Source: Erwinia sorbitola
Lineage (GTDB): Bacteria; Pseudomonadota; Gammaproteobacteria; Enterobacterales; Enterobacteriaceae
NCBI RefSeq assembly: GCF_009738185.1
Contig: NZ_CP046509.1
Span: 3,971,501 to 4,035,500, forward strand
Direction: 5' to 3'
Length of the DNA stretch: 64,000 bases
Shown here: positions 45,035 through 53,635 of the stretch, piece by piece
Layout: each line of letters opens with the position of its first letter
How positions within the stretch are numbered: position 1 is the stretch's first letter
The notes under the pieces: model-generated
Database searches by the model: none
Told to the model about the DNA's origin: nothing
Seen by the model: only the letters and a program-made list of their open reading frames with translations
Made by a program: the position numbers and the translations under genes

Positions 45035-47413
45035 TCAGGAACAGGGGTGGTTAACAAGGTGCCATGCTCGCTGACTGTCGGCCAGCAGGCGCTGATGATA
45101 TTGCCACAGCACTGCGGGGGTCAGCGCACTCAGATCGGCAAGATCGGGCTGTGGTGCATTCTGCTGTGCCAGCAGCCAGCGATGACGACTGCCCTCCAGC
45201 ACGCCTGCTGGCATCTGGTGCTGTTCTGCCAGCAGTGCCTGACACTTTTCCCACCATATTTCTGCGCTGATAGTAGCGATAGTGGCGTCGATCTCCGCTA
45301 AAAACAGATCAATATGAGCCGATAGCTGCGCGGTGGTGAGATGCGGCGATTGCAGGGCAAATAAGATCCCTGACTGCCCTGCCGCCTGATAAAAACGGCA
45401 GCTCACCACATAGCCAATATTCAGCTCCACACGCAGGCGCTGGAAAAAAAGCGGCTGGTAAATCATTGCCAGCAGTTGCCAGGCGGCCAGACAGGCTGCG
45501 CTCTCCTCAACCAGCGGGCAGAAGCGCAGCAACGCCGATTCCTGGCTACGGGTGGCGACTACAGCGTGCAGCGGCGGCGGCAGAGGCTGCGGCATGGTAC
45601 GCGCAGCAGGAGCGATCGCAGCGGGGAAATCACTCAGCAGGCAGGATAGCTGCTGATGCAGCAAGTGGTTACCGCCTTCCAGCACCGCGCACCAAGGCTG
45701 CGTCAGCGGATGCGCTTGCGCTGTGGGATAGTGCGCAGACAATAACTGCTCAGGCAGTGCGTTGAGGAGTGCCCGGATGGCAATATCATCATGCCGCACC
45801 TGCTGTTGCCGCTGATAGTCACGTTTACCCCGCGCAATGACCGCTGGTGAAATATCCCCTAGCAGATCGTTTATTGATGCCAGCGTGCTGACCATCAGCG
45901 CCGCCTCTCCCTGTAACTGAATCAGCCAGCGCCCCTGCTGACAGCTGACCACCAGCTCACCGCCCTGGTGAATGCAGGCCGCCGCCAGCGCACGCAGGCG
46001 GATATGCAGGATCTGCCCCCAGGGCGCAGGCAGTTCACCCGCCGGGCTGAGAAGCAGCACGCTGGACTCTTCATCAGGGCGATGATGAGCCAGCGCCGCC
46101 TGACGAAGGGGCAGCAACGGCAAAGTATGCGAATGCGGCTGCGGGAAAAAGCTCAGTACCGCCCCGGCAGCATCGGCCTGCACCACCCTTCGCGTCTGCG
46201 GCTGGCAGGCGAGCGACAAGCCCTGCACCTGCACACGCCCCGCCAGCTGGCTGTTGGTTATCCACAGGCGCATCACAGGAGCCGCGGACAGCTGCGCAAA
46301 CCATAATCCCCCACTCTCCTCCCTGTCCTGCTCCGGGGCAAAACCAAAGGCGCGCTCACGCAGCTGATCCATTACCGTCAGCCGGAAAAACTGACGCCGG
46401 GCCAGCTGCGCATAGTGAGCGCGCTGGCCTGCTGTTATTGCCGCCAGCTGCATCAGCCAGTGCTGCACCAGTGCTTCTGCGCGTTCAGCTTCGCGGGCAT
46501 CAACCAGCACCAGCTCAATGGAGATAACCGTTTGTTGCGCGCTGCGATAGGGCAGCAGCAGGCGGATATCATCGCACCACTCCTGCTCGCGCAGTGCCGC
46601 CATCAGGCTGCCTTGCGCTTCATCCAGCAGCAGCTGACGCAACAACGCCAGCCCGCCCGGCCGATCAAGCAGGAAGGAGAGACGCAGACGCGGGGCACCG
46701 CCGAGTTGCAGAGCCAGATCGCAGGAAGAATCGGGTATCAGCGCAGGCAGGGGCAGAGGCGGCACGCCACCAGACGGGAATGCTGCGCCGGCCTGCCGTG
46801 CCAGCTGCCACAGCGCATCCATCGACTGCGGCCCCTGCACCCACAGGGTGATATTCCCGGCATGATAATAGCGCTGATGGAACTGTTGCAGGGCCGCACG
46901 CAGGGCGGCGGTATCGTTGCCGAAAACCTCTGCATTACCCGTCAGGAAACGCTGCCACGGATGGGGCCGGAAAGCAGCGCTGAGTGCCGCATCGCACAGC
47001 GTATCCTGATGGTCAGCCAGCAGGCGGCATTCAGCATCAATGGTGGCAACTTCCTGGCGAATCGCCTGCTCTGCAAGCAGCGGAGCCACCAGCATATCCG
47101 TCAGACGCGCCAGCGCATCCGCCAGTATTTCAGGGGCACATTCGAAAAAACAGGCGGTACTGCTGCCCAGGGTGGTGGCATTCAGCCTCCCCCCCTGGGC
47201 GGGCAGCCAGGCCATCAGACGCTGCTGATCCTGAAAAGCCTGGCTTCCGGCAAACAGCAGATGCTCCAGCAGATGCGCCAGCCCCGGCCAGGCATCAGGT
47301 TCATGATGGCTGCCCACATCCACCTGAAACAGCGCTGAAGCGCGTGTCGCCTGCGGGTCGGATATCAACTCCACCCGTAAGCCGTTGTTTAAGCGCCGCT
47401 GCTGTTGCTGCAC
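45035..47413 (-). CDS. pqqF: PQQ biosynthesis M16 peptidase PqqF
   Basis: 792-aa insulinase-family zinc peptidase with inverted motif HLLEH at residues 47-51 and a downstream Glu in the QEVATIDAECRLL segment. The N-terminal catalytic half and a divergent C-terminal half are typical of PqqF. It is thought to trim the PqqA peptide after PqqE/PqqD crosslinking. It is the last gene of the operon, 3 bp after pqqE. Confidence 0.93.
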   Translation of the reverse strand: MQQQQRRLNNGLRVELISDPQATRASALFQVDVGSHHEPDAWPGLAHLLEHLLFAGSQAFQDQQRLMAWLPAQGGRLNATTLGSSTACFFECAPEILADALARLTDMLVAPLLAEQAIRQEVATIDAECRLLADHQDTLCDAALSAAFRPHPWQRFLTGNAEVFGNDTAALRAALQQFHQRYYHAGNITLWVQGPQSMDALWQLARQAGAAFPSGGVPPLPLPALIPDSSCDLALQLGGAPRLRLSFLLDRPGGLALLRQLLLDEAQGSLMAALREQEWCDDIRLLLPYRSAQQTVISIELVLVDAREAERAEALVQHWLMQLAAITAGQRAHYAQLARRQFFRLTVMDQLRERAFGFAPEQDREESGGLWFAQLSAAPVMRLWITNSQLAGRVQVQGLSLACQPQTRRVVQADAAGAVLSFFPQPHSHTLPLLPLRQAALAHHRPDEESSVLLLSPAGELPAPWGQILHIRLRALAAACIHQGGELVVSCQQGRWLIQLQGEAALMVSTLASINDLLGDISPAVIARGKRDYQRQQQVRHDDIAIRALLNALPEQLLSAHYPTAQAHPLTQPWCAVLEGGNHLLHQQLSCLLSDFPAAIAPAARTMPQPLPPPLHAVVATRSQESALLRFCPLVEESAACLAAWQLLAMIYQPLFFQRLRVELNIGYVVSCRFYQAAGQSGILFALQSPHLTTAQLSAHIDLFLAEIDATIATISAEIWWEKCQALLAEQHQMPAGVLEGSRHRWLLAQQNAPQPDLADLSALTPAVLWQYHQRLLADSQRAWHLVNHPCS

Positions 47414-47416
47414 GGG

Positions 47417-48565
47417 TCAGACCTTGAAGATCAGCTGGGAATTCACCCGCTCAGAGTTAGCGCGGTTGCGGAACTGAAGCTGGCTGACCTGGATGTTGGT
47501 GCAGTTGGCCTGTTCGCGTGCTTCAAGAATTTTATGATGATGTTCAGATTTGCTGCATACCGGGTCAGCATTATCCGCATTGCCAGTCAGCATAAATGCC
47601 TGGCAGCGGCATCCGCCGAAATCCTTCTCTTTTTCTGAACAGGAACGGCAGGGTTCCGGCATCCAGTCAAAGCCGCGATAGCGGTTAAAACCAAAGGAGT
47701 TAAACCAGATATCCTGCAAACTCTGCTCCAGCACCGAGGGGAACTGCACTGGCAGCTGACGCGCACTGTGGCAAGGCAGCGCGGTGCCTTCCGGCGTCAC
47801 GCTGAGGAAGATCGCTCCCCAGCCGCCCATGCAGCCTTTTGGCCGCTCTTCGTAATAATCGGGCGTAACAAACAGCAGGTTAGCGAGGTTATCGCTGGCG
47901 GCCATTTTTTCACGGTAGCGATGCACCACGGCTTCCGCACGCTCAATCTGATCACGGGTTGGCAGCAGGCCTTCACGGTTGAGCTGCGCCCAGCCGTAGA
48001 ACTGGCAGGTGGCAAGCTCTACGTCATCCGCTTCCAGCTCAATGCACAGTTCGATAATGCGGTCGATCTGGTCGATATTATGACGATGCAGCACAAAGTT
48101 AAGCACCATCGGATAGCCATGTGCTTTTACCGCACGCGCCATCTCCAGCTTCTGCTGGAAGGCTTTTTTGGATCCGGCCAGCGCCGCGTTAAGCACTTCA
48201 TCGCTGGCCTGGAAGCTGATCTGAATATGATCTAACCCGGCTTCAGCAAAGGCGTCGATCTTCTTCTGCGTCAGGCCGATCCCCGAGGTGATCAGGTTGG
48301 TGTAGAAACCGAGATCCCGTGCGGCGCGGATCAGCTCCGGCAGATCTTTACGCACCAGCGGTTCACCGCCAGAGAAGCCGATCTGCACCGCGCCCATCGC
48401 TCGTGCCTGTTTAAAGACTTCGACCCACTGAGCGGTGGTCAGCTCTTTTTCCTGCTGGGCAAAGTCCAGCGGATTCGAGCAATACGGACACTGCAACGGG
48501 CAGCGGTAGGTCAGCTCGGCCAGCAGCCACAGCGGCGGTTTAACGGCAGTATCAGGCAGGTTCAC
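47417..48565 (-). CDS. pqqE: PqqA peptide cyclase PqqE (radical SAM)
   Basis: About 382-aa radical SAM-SPASM enzyme that forms the Glu-Tyr C-C bond in PqqA, the first committed step of PQQ. The SAM cluster is CPLQCPYC (C-x3-C-x2-C), GFSGGEP follows, and the C-terminal SPASM clusters are in CHSAR, CRSCSEKEKDFGGCRCQAF and DPVC. No ATG starts the frame. GTG 48565 gives the family length; GTG 48589 is the longer alternative. It overlaps pqqD. Confidence 0.95.
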   Translation of the reverse strand: MNLPDTAVKPPLWLLAELTYRCPLQCPYCSNPLDFAQQEKELTTAQWVEVFKQARAMGAVQIGFSGGEPLVRKDLPELIRAARDLGFYTNLITSGIGLTQKKIDAFAEAGLDHIQISFQASDEVLNAALAGSKKAFQQKLEMARAVKAHGYPMVLNFVLHRHNIDQIDRIIELCIELEADDVELATCQFYGWAQLNREGLLPTRDQIERAEAVVHRYREKMAASDNLANLLFVTPDYYEERPKGCMGGWGAIFLSVTPEGTALPCHSARQLPVQFPSVLEQSLQDIWFNSFGFNRYRGFDWMPEPCRSCSEKEKDFGGCRCQAFMLTGNADNADPVCSKSEHHHKILEAREQANCTNIQVSQLQFRNRANSERVNSQLIFKV

Positions 48566-48833
48566 GGAAAATAATCCACTTCTGTTCACGCGCAGCGGCG
48601 AAGAAATCTTTTACATCATCATCCACGCCGCCCGCTTCCGGGAAGCGCGTGTTAAGCGCCAGAATAATCTCTGCCAGCGTGCGTTGACCGTCCACCAGTT
48701 CGAGGATCATCGTGGCGCTGTCGTTGAGTTTTGCCATTCCTTCCGGGTAGAGGATCACATGGCAGTTCTGCACTTCTTCCCACTGCAGGCGATAGCCACG
48801 GCGGAACATCGGGATGGTTTGTTGGTTGATCAC
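48552..48833 (-). CDS. pqqD: PqqA peptide chaperone PqqD
   Basis: 93-aa RiPP-recognition-element protein that presents PqqA to PqqE. IPMFRRGYRLQWEEVQNCHVILYPEGMAKLNDSA matches the family winged-helix. The start is taken as GTG 48833, overlapping the pqqC stop (GTGA), because the family begins just before IPMFRRG. Confidence 0.93.
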   Translation of the reverse strand: MINQQTIPMFRRGYRLQWEEVQNCHVILYPEGMAKLNDSATMILELVDGQRTLAEIILALNTRFPEAGGVDDDVKDFFAAAREQKWIIFREPA

Positions 48834-49585
48834 AGCAGTTTTCCTTGGTGCCAGACCGGCTGATCCGTCACGGTGTGGTATGGCGGGCGGTTGAGGGCGT
48901 AAGCCATGGTCATCGCATCCAGCATCGTCCACAGAATATCGAGTTTGAACTGTAAAATTTCCAGCATCCGCTGCTGTTTTTCTACCGTGTTGCAGTACTC
49001 CAGCGCCAGCTGTAGCCCGTGCTCCACGTCGCGGCGTGCCTGGCTGAGACGACCACGGAAATAACCGTAACCTTCTGCTTCAATCCAGGTGTAATGCTGC
49101 GGCCAGCTATCAAGGCGCGACTGGTGGATCTGCGGTGCAAACAGTTCGGTCAGCGAGCTACAGGCTGCTTCCTGCCATACCGCACGGCGGGCAAAGCTGA
49201 CGTAGGCATCCACGGCGAAGCGCACGCCGGGAAGTACCATCCGTTCGGAAAGCAGTACCTCACGATCAAGACCAACCGCTTCACCCAGCCGCAGCCAGGC
49301 TTCAATTCCGCCATCGTTATCGCCCTGACCATCGTGATCGAGAATACGCTGCACCCATTTACGTCGGGTCAGCGGATCCGGGCAGTTAGCCATAATCGCC
49401 GCATCCTTCAGCGGGATGCTGGTCTGGTAATAAAAGCGATTCGCCACCCAGCCCTGGATCTGCTCGCGGGTCGCTTCACCGTTGTGCATGGCGATATGGA
49501 ATGGATGATGGATATGGTAATAAGCACCGCGATCGCGCAGCGCCTGTTCAAACTGTTCCGGGGTCATCAGGATCGGATTGCTCAT
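48830..49585 (-). CDS. pqqC: Pyrroloquinoline-quinone synthase PqqC
   Basis: 251-aa cofactorless oxidase catalysing ring closure and the eight-electron oxidation of AHQQ to PQQ, the last step of the pathway. IHHPFHIAMHNGEATREQIQGWVANRFYYQTSIPLKDAAIMANCPD is the conserved all-helical active-site region. It overlaps pqqB and pqqD by 4 bp on both sides. Confidence 0.96.
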   Translation of the reverse strand: MSNPILMTPEQFEQALRDRGAYYHIHHPFHIAMHNGEATREQIQGWVANRFYYQTSIPLKDAAIMANCPDPLTRRKWVQRILDHDGQGDNDGGIEAWLRLGEAVGLDREVLLSERMVLPGVRFAVDAYVSFARRAVWQEAACSSLTELFAPQIHQSRLDSWPQHYTWIEAEGYGYFRGRLSQARRDVEHGLQLALEYCNTVEKQQRMLEILQFKLDILWTMLDAMTMAYALNRPPYHTVTDQPVWHQGKLL

Positions 49586-50493
49586 AGTTCAATACTCATG
49601 CCGTCATAGCTGACCTCGATGCCGCGCCGCGTCAGCGCCTGGCGCTCTGCGGAGGATTCATCAAGGATCGGATTGGTGTTGTTGATATGAATCAGGATTT
49701 TACGCTGCGCCGGCAGATTACTGAGTACCGCCATCAGGCCCTGCTCTTCACCCAGCGCCAGATGGCCCATATCGCGCCCGGTATTGCGACCGACGCCGGT
49801 GGTAGCCAGCTCATTATCCTGCCACAGCGTACCGTCAATCAGCAGGCAGTCGGCCTGCGCCATCAGCGCCAGCAGTGCCGCATCGGGTTCACCTAAGCCT
49901 GGCGCATACAGCAGCTTTTTGCCGCTGGCGCTGTTTTCGATCATCAGCGCGATATTGTGGCCGGGCAGCGGACGCCCGCGATAGGGTGAATAAGGTGGCG
50001 CATTGCTGAGGATCGGGATCGCCGTGAATTGCAGTGACGGGCAGACCGCCACAGAAAACGGCTCCGCAGGCTGGATAGCGTGATGAATCAACCCGCCGTT
50101 CCAGTGCTTTAGCATGGTGAAGATCGGGAAGCCGCTGGTCAGATCCGCGTGCACTTCCGGGGTGCACCATACGGAATGCGGGCAGCCTTCGCGCAGGTTA
50201 AGCAGGCCGGTGCAGTGATCGATCTGGCTGTCGGTGAGAATGATCGATCCTATCGCCGTTCCGCGCAGTACGTCCTGCTTGTGCAGTTCAGGATTGGCAG
50301 CAATCTGGTGGCAGATATCGGGCGAGGCATTACACAGCACCCAGTCGATACCGTTATCGCTGACCGCAATCGATGACTGGGTGCGCGCCGTAGCCGTTAC
50401 GCTGCCGTCACGTACACCCTGGCAGTTAGGGCAATGGCAGTTCCACTGAGGGAAACCACCACCCGCAGCAGAGCCGAGAACTTTGATTTTCAT
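49582..50493 (-). CDS. pqqB: PqqB metallo-beta-lactamase-fold protein
   Basis: 303-aa protein. The start KVLGSAAGGGFPQWNCHCPNCQGVR (two CxxC-like zinc pairs), SDNGIDWVLCNASPDI and ILTDSQIDHCTGLL match PqqB. PqqB is reported to hydroxylate Tyr in the Glu-Tyr intermediate. It starts 340 bp downstream of pqqA behind two hairpin elements, then overlaps pqqC by 4 bp. Confidence 0.95.
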   Translation of the reverse strand: MKIKVLGSAAGGGFPQWNCHCPNCQGVRDGSVTATARTQSSIAVSDNGIDWVLCNASPDICHQIAANPELHKQDVLRGTAIGSIILTDSQIDHCTGLLNLREGCPHSVWCTPEVHADLTSGFPIFTMLKHWNGGLIHHAIQPAEPFSVAVCPSLQFTAIPILSNAPPYSPYRGRPLPGHNIALMIENSASGKKLLYAPGLGEPDAALLALMAQADCLLIDGTLWQDNELATTGVGRNTGRDMGHLALGEEQGLMAVLSNLPAQRKILIHINNTNPILDESSAERQALTRRGIEVSYDGMSIEL

Positions 50494-50591
50494 GGATAAA
50501 CCGGAAGATAAATTAAAAATGCCCGCTCACATGCAGGCATCAATTTTAGCCGAAGTCAGAAGTATGATGGCTGGATTAATTGCCAAAATAA

Positions 50592-50819
50592 TTCGTGCTG
50601 TAACAAGGCGACGACGCAGCGAATCCCCGGGAGCTTACATCAGTAACTGACTGAAGCAGAGGAGGAAAGCCAACGCGGTTACAGCACGAAGAATCACGGC
50701 TAATTGAATTGCCAAAATAATTCGTACCGTAACAAGGCGTCGACGCAGCGCATCCCCGGGAGCTTACATCAGTAAGTGACCGGGGTAAGCGAGGAAAGCC
50801 AACGCGGTTACAGCACGAA
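50592..50819. repeat. Two ~99-bp hairpin elements in the pqqA-pqqB gap
   Basis: Copies at 50592-50690 and 50721-50819 (spacing 129). Outer arms are TTCGTGCTGTAAC / GTTACAGCACGAA (perfect in copy 1). The core is CCCCGGGAGCTTACATCAGTAAGTGACCGGGG in copy 2, mutated in copy 1. The core matches the elements at 11917-12143, but the outer arms are completely different. They occupy nearly all of the 340-bp gap and would form strong secondary structure in the pqq mRNA between pqqA and pqqB. Confidence 0.85.
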
Positions 50820-50833
50820 GAATGACGGCAATT

Positions 50834-50905
50834 TTAGCGGTTGGAGATATACAAAGTAACTTCCAGACCCAGACGCATATCGATAAAGGTAGGTTTAGTC
50901 CACAT
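50834..50905 (-). CDS. pqqA: PQQ precursor peptide PqqA
   Basis: 23-aa peptide MWTKPTFIDMRLGLEVTLYI... ending SNR, with the conserved Glu15-x3-Tyr19 (EVTLY) whose side chains become PQQ. It was found directly in the sequence because it is too short for usual ORF finding. The start is preceded by GAGGGAAAC. It is the first gene of the pqqABCDEF operon. Confidence 0.95.
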   Translation of the reverse strand: MWTKPTFIDMRLGLEVTLYISNR

Positions 50906-50972
50906 AGTGTTTCCCTCAAGGTGTTTAAAAATCAACCGCTCTACTTTGATTGTTGGTAGATGATCGGCATGT

Positions 50973-50992
50973 TGTCAAATTACTGTAATTTG
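50973..50992 (-). promoter_or_regulatory. Possible pqqA promoter/operator palindrome
   Basis: CAAATTACTGTAATTTG at 50976-50992 is a perfect 17-bp palindrome. On the minus strand it runs into TTGACA (50978-50973), a plausible -35 about 70 bp upstream of pqqA. A matching -10 is not clear. It may bind a pqq or glucose-oxidation regulator. Confidence 0.45.
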
Positions 50993-51086
50993 GCGGCATA
51001 GATGTTGCGCCTATGATAAATCTATATCAACCCTAAAAAGTGCACGGGTTATGCTGTTTTGAACTATTTGGTTCAAAAATCAGCCA

Positions 51087-52124
51087 TTATTCTTTCCAGG
51101 TTTTTCGCAGTACCCTTAGCCAGTTGTCGCGACATAGCTTTTTCAGCAGCGGTTCGTTATAGCCTGCCGTGCGCAGCGCGGCCAGCAGATGCGGCAGCCC
51201 GGTAACATCGCCGATCTTATCGGGCAGATTGATACCGTCGAAGTCTGATCCAAAGGCAACGCTATTTTCCCCCAGTTTTTCCAGCAGGTAATCCAGATGT
51301 TGCACCATTACGCTGAGGGGCATGTCTCCATCACGTTTGCCATCGCTGCGCAGGAAAGAGGTGCCGAAATTCAGCCCGACCAGTCCGTCGCTTTCGGCAA
51401 TCGCGGTTAGCTGGGCATCTGTCAGGTTACGCGGCTGGGGGCACAATGTGTGGACGTTGGAGTGGCTGGCAACCAGCGGCGCGTCACTGAGCTGTGCGGT
51501 TTGCCAGAAGGCTTTTTCATTCATATGCGACAGATCAATCATCAGGCCGCGCTGATTACAGGCAGCGATCAGCCGCTTTCCGGCGGCGGTCAGCCCTTCT
51601 CCGGTATCCGGCGAGCCGGGGAAACTGCCGCTGATACCAAAGCCAAAGCGGTTCGGCAGATTCCAGAACGGCCCGATGCTGCGCAGGCCGGCCTGCTGCC
51701 AGCGATCCAGCTGACTGAGTTCATCATCCAGCGCTTCCGCGCCTTCGATATGCATTACCATCGCCAGCACGCCGTTTGCCATGCAGTGTTCGATTTCACT
51801 GACGCTACGGCAAATTTTCGCCTGCCCTGCTGACTGTGCTTCCAGCTGTTGCAGGATAGCGATCTGCTGTTCGGTAATGGCCAGCGGATCGTGCACGTCG
51901 CCCTGGCGGCTGGGGAATTTTGCTACATAATCGGCAGGCGGCACAAACACCGCAAACAGCCCTCCGGCAAAACCACCTGTACGCATGCGGTTGAGGTCGA
52001 GGTGGCCGCTCAGGCGCTGATGCAGAAAGGCTTCAGCGGGATTATCCGCGTGATGCAGCCACAGGTGCAGCAGCAGATCGTTGTGACCGTCAAAGATGGG
52101 AGTTATCGAAGAAGAATTTGTCAT
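51087..52124 (-). CDS. Membrane (renal-type) dipeptidase, M19 family
   Basis: 345-aa zinc dipeptidase. DGHNDLLLHL (His14, Asp16), the bridging Glu in MHIEGAEAL, MIDLSHMNE, VASHSNVHTL and GSDFDGI are the M19 metal and active-site motifs. No signal peptide is seen. It lies upstream of pqqA on the same strand; a dipeptidase near pqq could help degrade the PqqA remnant, which is inference. Confidence 0.87.
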   Translation of the reverse strand: MTNSSSITPIFDGHNDLLLHLWLHHADNPAEAFLHQRLSGHLDLNRMRTGGFAGGLFAVFVPPADYVAKFPSRQGDVHDPLAITEQQIAILQQLEAQSAGQAKICRSVSEIEHCMANGVLAMVMHIEGAEALDDELSQLDRWQQAGLRSIGPFWNLPNRFGFGISGSFPGSPDTGEGLTAAGKRLIAACNQRGLMIDLSHMNEKAFWQTAQLSDAPLVASHSNVHTLCPQPRNLTDAQLTAIAESDGLVGLNFGTSFLRSDGKRDGDMPLSVMVQHLDYLLEKLGENSVAFGSDFDGINLPDKIGDVTGLPHLLAALRTAGYNEPLLKKLCRDNWLRVLRKTWKE

Positions 52125-52225
52125 GGGTGCGCCAGCATTCGTCTGTGAGGCAGAACAGGATAGCGCAGATTTGCAGGAACTGGCGGATGCAAAAATCAGG
52201 GCGGGGGTGACCCCGCCGCTGACGG

Positions 52226-52450
52226 TTAGCTTCCACGGCGGCTGGTAGTGGCTTTCACCGCTGGCGCGGAAGCAGGCTGTGTACCTCCTTCCTGCGGCCG
52301 GGCAACAATACCGGTTATGGATTCCATCGATTTAAAGGTGCAGCTACATTTCAGGTTCTGACACTGGTGATAACGCTCCTTGGTTTCGCTGCTGAGAATA
52401 CGGCTGGAACGGGCGTGACTGTTATGTTGGCAAATCGGGCATGGCATCAT
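52226..52450 (-). CDS. ogr: Ogr/Delta-family late transcription activator
   Basis: 74-aa zinc-finger activator. Cysteines are spaced C4-x2-C7-x22-C30-x4-C35, exactly the Ogr/Delta pattern (MMPCPICQHN ... ERYHQCQNLKCSCTF). Ogr binds TTGT-N12-ACAA sites near -55 of P2-type late promoters and contacts the RNA polymerase alpha subunit. GGAGGTCAACC precedes ATG 52450. A palindrome at 52507-52523 lies just upstream. A candidate target is at 54069-54088, upstream of the lysis genes. Confidence 0.9.
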   Translation of the reverse strand: MMPCPICQHNSHARSSRILSSETKERYHQCQNLKCSCTFKSMESITGIVARPQEGGTQPASAPAVKATTSRRGS

Positions 52451-52506
52451 GGTTGACCTCCAATAGTCATTAGTCTCACTCACACTTTGTGAATAAAACT
52501 AATTAT

Positions 52507-52523
52507 ATTCACTTAAAGTGAAT
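52507..52523. promoter_or_regulatory. Operator candidate upstream of ogr
   Basis: ATTCACTTAAAGTGAAT is a perfect 17-bp palindrome 57 bp upstream of the ogr start. A related TCACACTTTGTGAA lies at 52480-52493. It closely resembles ATTCACTAAAGATGAAT at 54782-54798 in the cI control region, so the CI repressor may act at both. Confidence 0.6.
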
Positions 52524-52558
52524 TAGCAAGTAAAATTAATCACTTTATGGAAGCTCAT

Positions 52559-52852
52559 CTATAACCCGTCTGTCACGCCTTGCCGCACTGAACCGGCTTT
52601 GAGGTAATGCTGTTGCTGGCACTGTTTAATGGTTTCAACTTGCAGGCCACACGTCAGCAGCGCCTGTTCCAGCTGGTGGATAACGGTCAGCAGATCACCC
52701 TGGGTCTGCGCCTGATTTGCCGGGATCGAACAGCTGCTGACGGCGGGACATCCACTCCAGATAATCTCCGGGGGTGGCGAAGGACGGGTGCTGCTGCAAG
52801 CGGATAATCCCGTCAGGCAAAGCAGCATCACTCCAGTGTTGTAATACTTCAT
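52559..52852 (-). CDS. lysC: Outer-membrane spanin subunit (LysC/Rz1-like)
   Basis: 97-aa lipoprotein (lipobox LSAC, Cys19) with a proline-rich start (STRPSPPPEIIW) and several Cys. It overlaps the +1 frame of the i-spanin gene by 158 bp, as usual for Rz1-type genes. It pairs with LysB to fuse inner and outer membranes at the end of lysis. Confidence 0.8.
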   Translation of the reverse strand: MKYYNTGVMLLCLTGLSACSSTRPSPPPEIIWSGCPAVSSCSIPANQAQTQGDLLTVIHQLEQALLTCGLQVETIKQCQQQHYLKAGSVRQGVTDGL

Positions 52853-53129
52853 TGCGGCGTATAATCCTCTGATCGTTAAGCTGTTGTTGGCTGGCGATGG
52901 CGCTGGATCTGATCAGCGACTGGCGTAGCTCCCGTTCCGCCTCAGCCTGGCGGCCAAGCTCATCTTGCAGCTGTTTGATCACCTGCTCACGCTGGCTGAC
53001 TGCCGCACTGAACAGCGCATTCGCCCGCTGTAACGCCATCTGTTCACGGTGCATATGGGCCAGGTAGGTGCCCATGCCGCCAAGCGTGGTCAGTAACAGC
53101 AGCAGCAGAGTGATAAACAGACGGTTCAT
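52695..53129 (-). CDS. lysB: Inner-membrane spanin subunit (LysB/Rz-like)
   Basis: 144-aa protein with one N-terminal membrane helix (LFITLLLLLLTTLGGMGTYLA) and a long periplasmic coiled coil rich in Gln, Glu and Arg (REQVIKQLQDELGRQAEAERELRQ). It follows the endolysin gene with a 4-bp overlap. Confidence 0.83.
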   Translation of the reverse strand: MNRLFITLLLLLLTTLGGMGTYLAHMHREQMALQRANALFSAAVSQREQVIKQLQDELGRQAEAERELRQSLIRSSAIASQQQLNDQRIIRRNEVLQHWSDAALPDGIIRLQQHPSFATPGDYLEWMSRRQQLFDPGKSGADPG

Positions 53130-53635
53130 GGCACCCCCTTTATGCACCGGGCATATTCTGCCGCGCGCCGTGCTTCAATCCCTTTATTACGTACGCCCGC
53201 CACATAAACCCAGCGTCTGAGCTGATCGCAGGCCGCCTGCCACTGCCGCTGATTAATCAGCCGGGCAAACGTAGAGCGGCAAACTGCACCAACGCCGACG
53301 TTAAATGCAAAAGAGACCGTGGCGTCGTACACCGCCTGCGGCATCTCAACCGCCATACAGCGCGCAATACCGTTCTCCACCCGCTGTACGTCATCAATCA
53401 GGTTTACCGCCACCTGTCGTTCATTGACCTCGGTTACAGACGTCACACCACGGGTATGTCCGATGCCATTTGTCCAGACGCCTGCACTGCACTGATACGG
53501 CGACAGACGGCAGCCCTCAGCATCGGCCAGCAGCTGCAACCCTTCGCTGGAGATGCGCAGAGAAGAGAACGAAGGCAGTGTGGCCGCCAGCGCCAGTACC
53601 AGCAGTAGCGCGCACTTCTTAGCTGTTGAATTCAT
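53126..53635 (-). CDS. SAR-type phage lysozyme (GH24 endolysin)
   Basis: 169-aa endolysin with an N-terminal hydrophobic, weakly polar segment (CALLLVLALAATLPSFSSL) fitting a signal-arrest-release domain. The catalytic triad is Glu40-x8-Cys49-x5-Thr55, the P21-like E-C-T form rather than E-D-T. It cleaves the glycan backbone of peptidoglycan after release from the membrane. Start ATG 53635 overlaps the holin gene by 17 bp; ATG 53641 is an alternative. Confidence 0.88.
   Translation of the reverse strand: MNSTAKKCALLLVLALAATLPSFSSLRISSEGLQLLADAEGCRLSPYQCSAGVWTNGIGHTRGVTSVTEVNERQVAVNLIDDVQRVENGIARCMAVEMPQAVYDATVSFAFNVGVGAVCRSTFARLINQRQWQAACDQLRRWVYVAGVRNKGIEARRAAEYARCIKGVP

Noticed and set aside
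46415..47338. 307-aa plus-strand ORF opposite pqqF
   Set aside because: It is antisense to a clear M16 peptidase, Gln/Arg-rich low-complexity and lacks a credible start.
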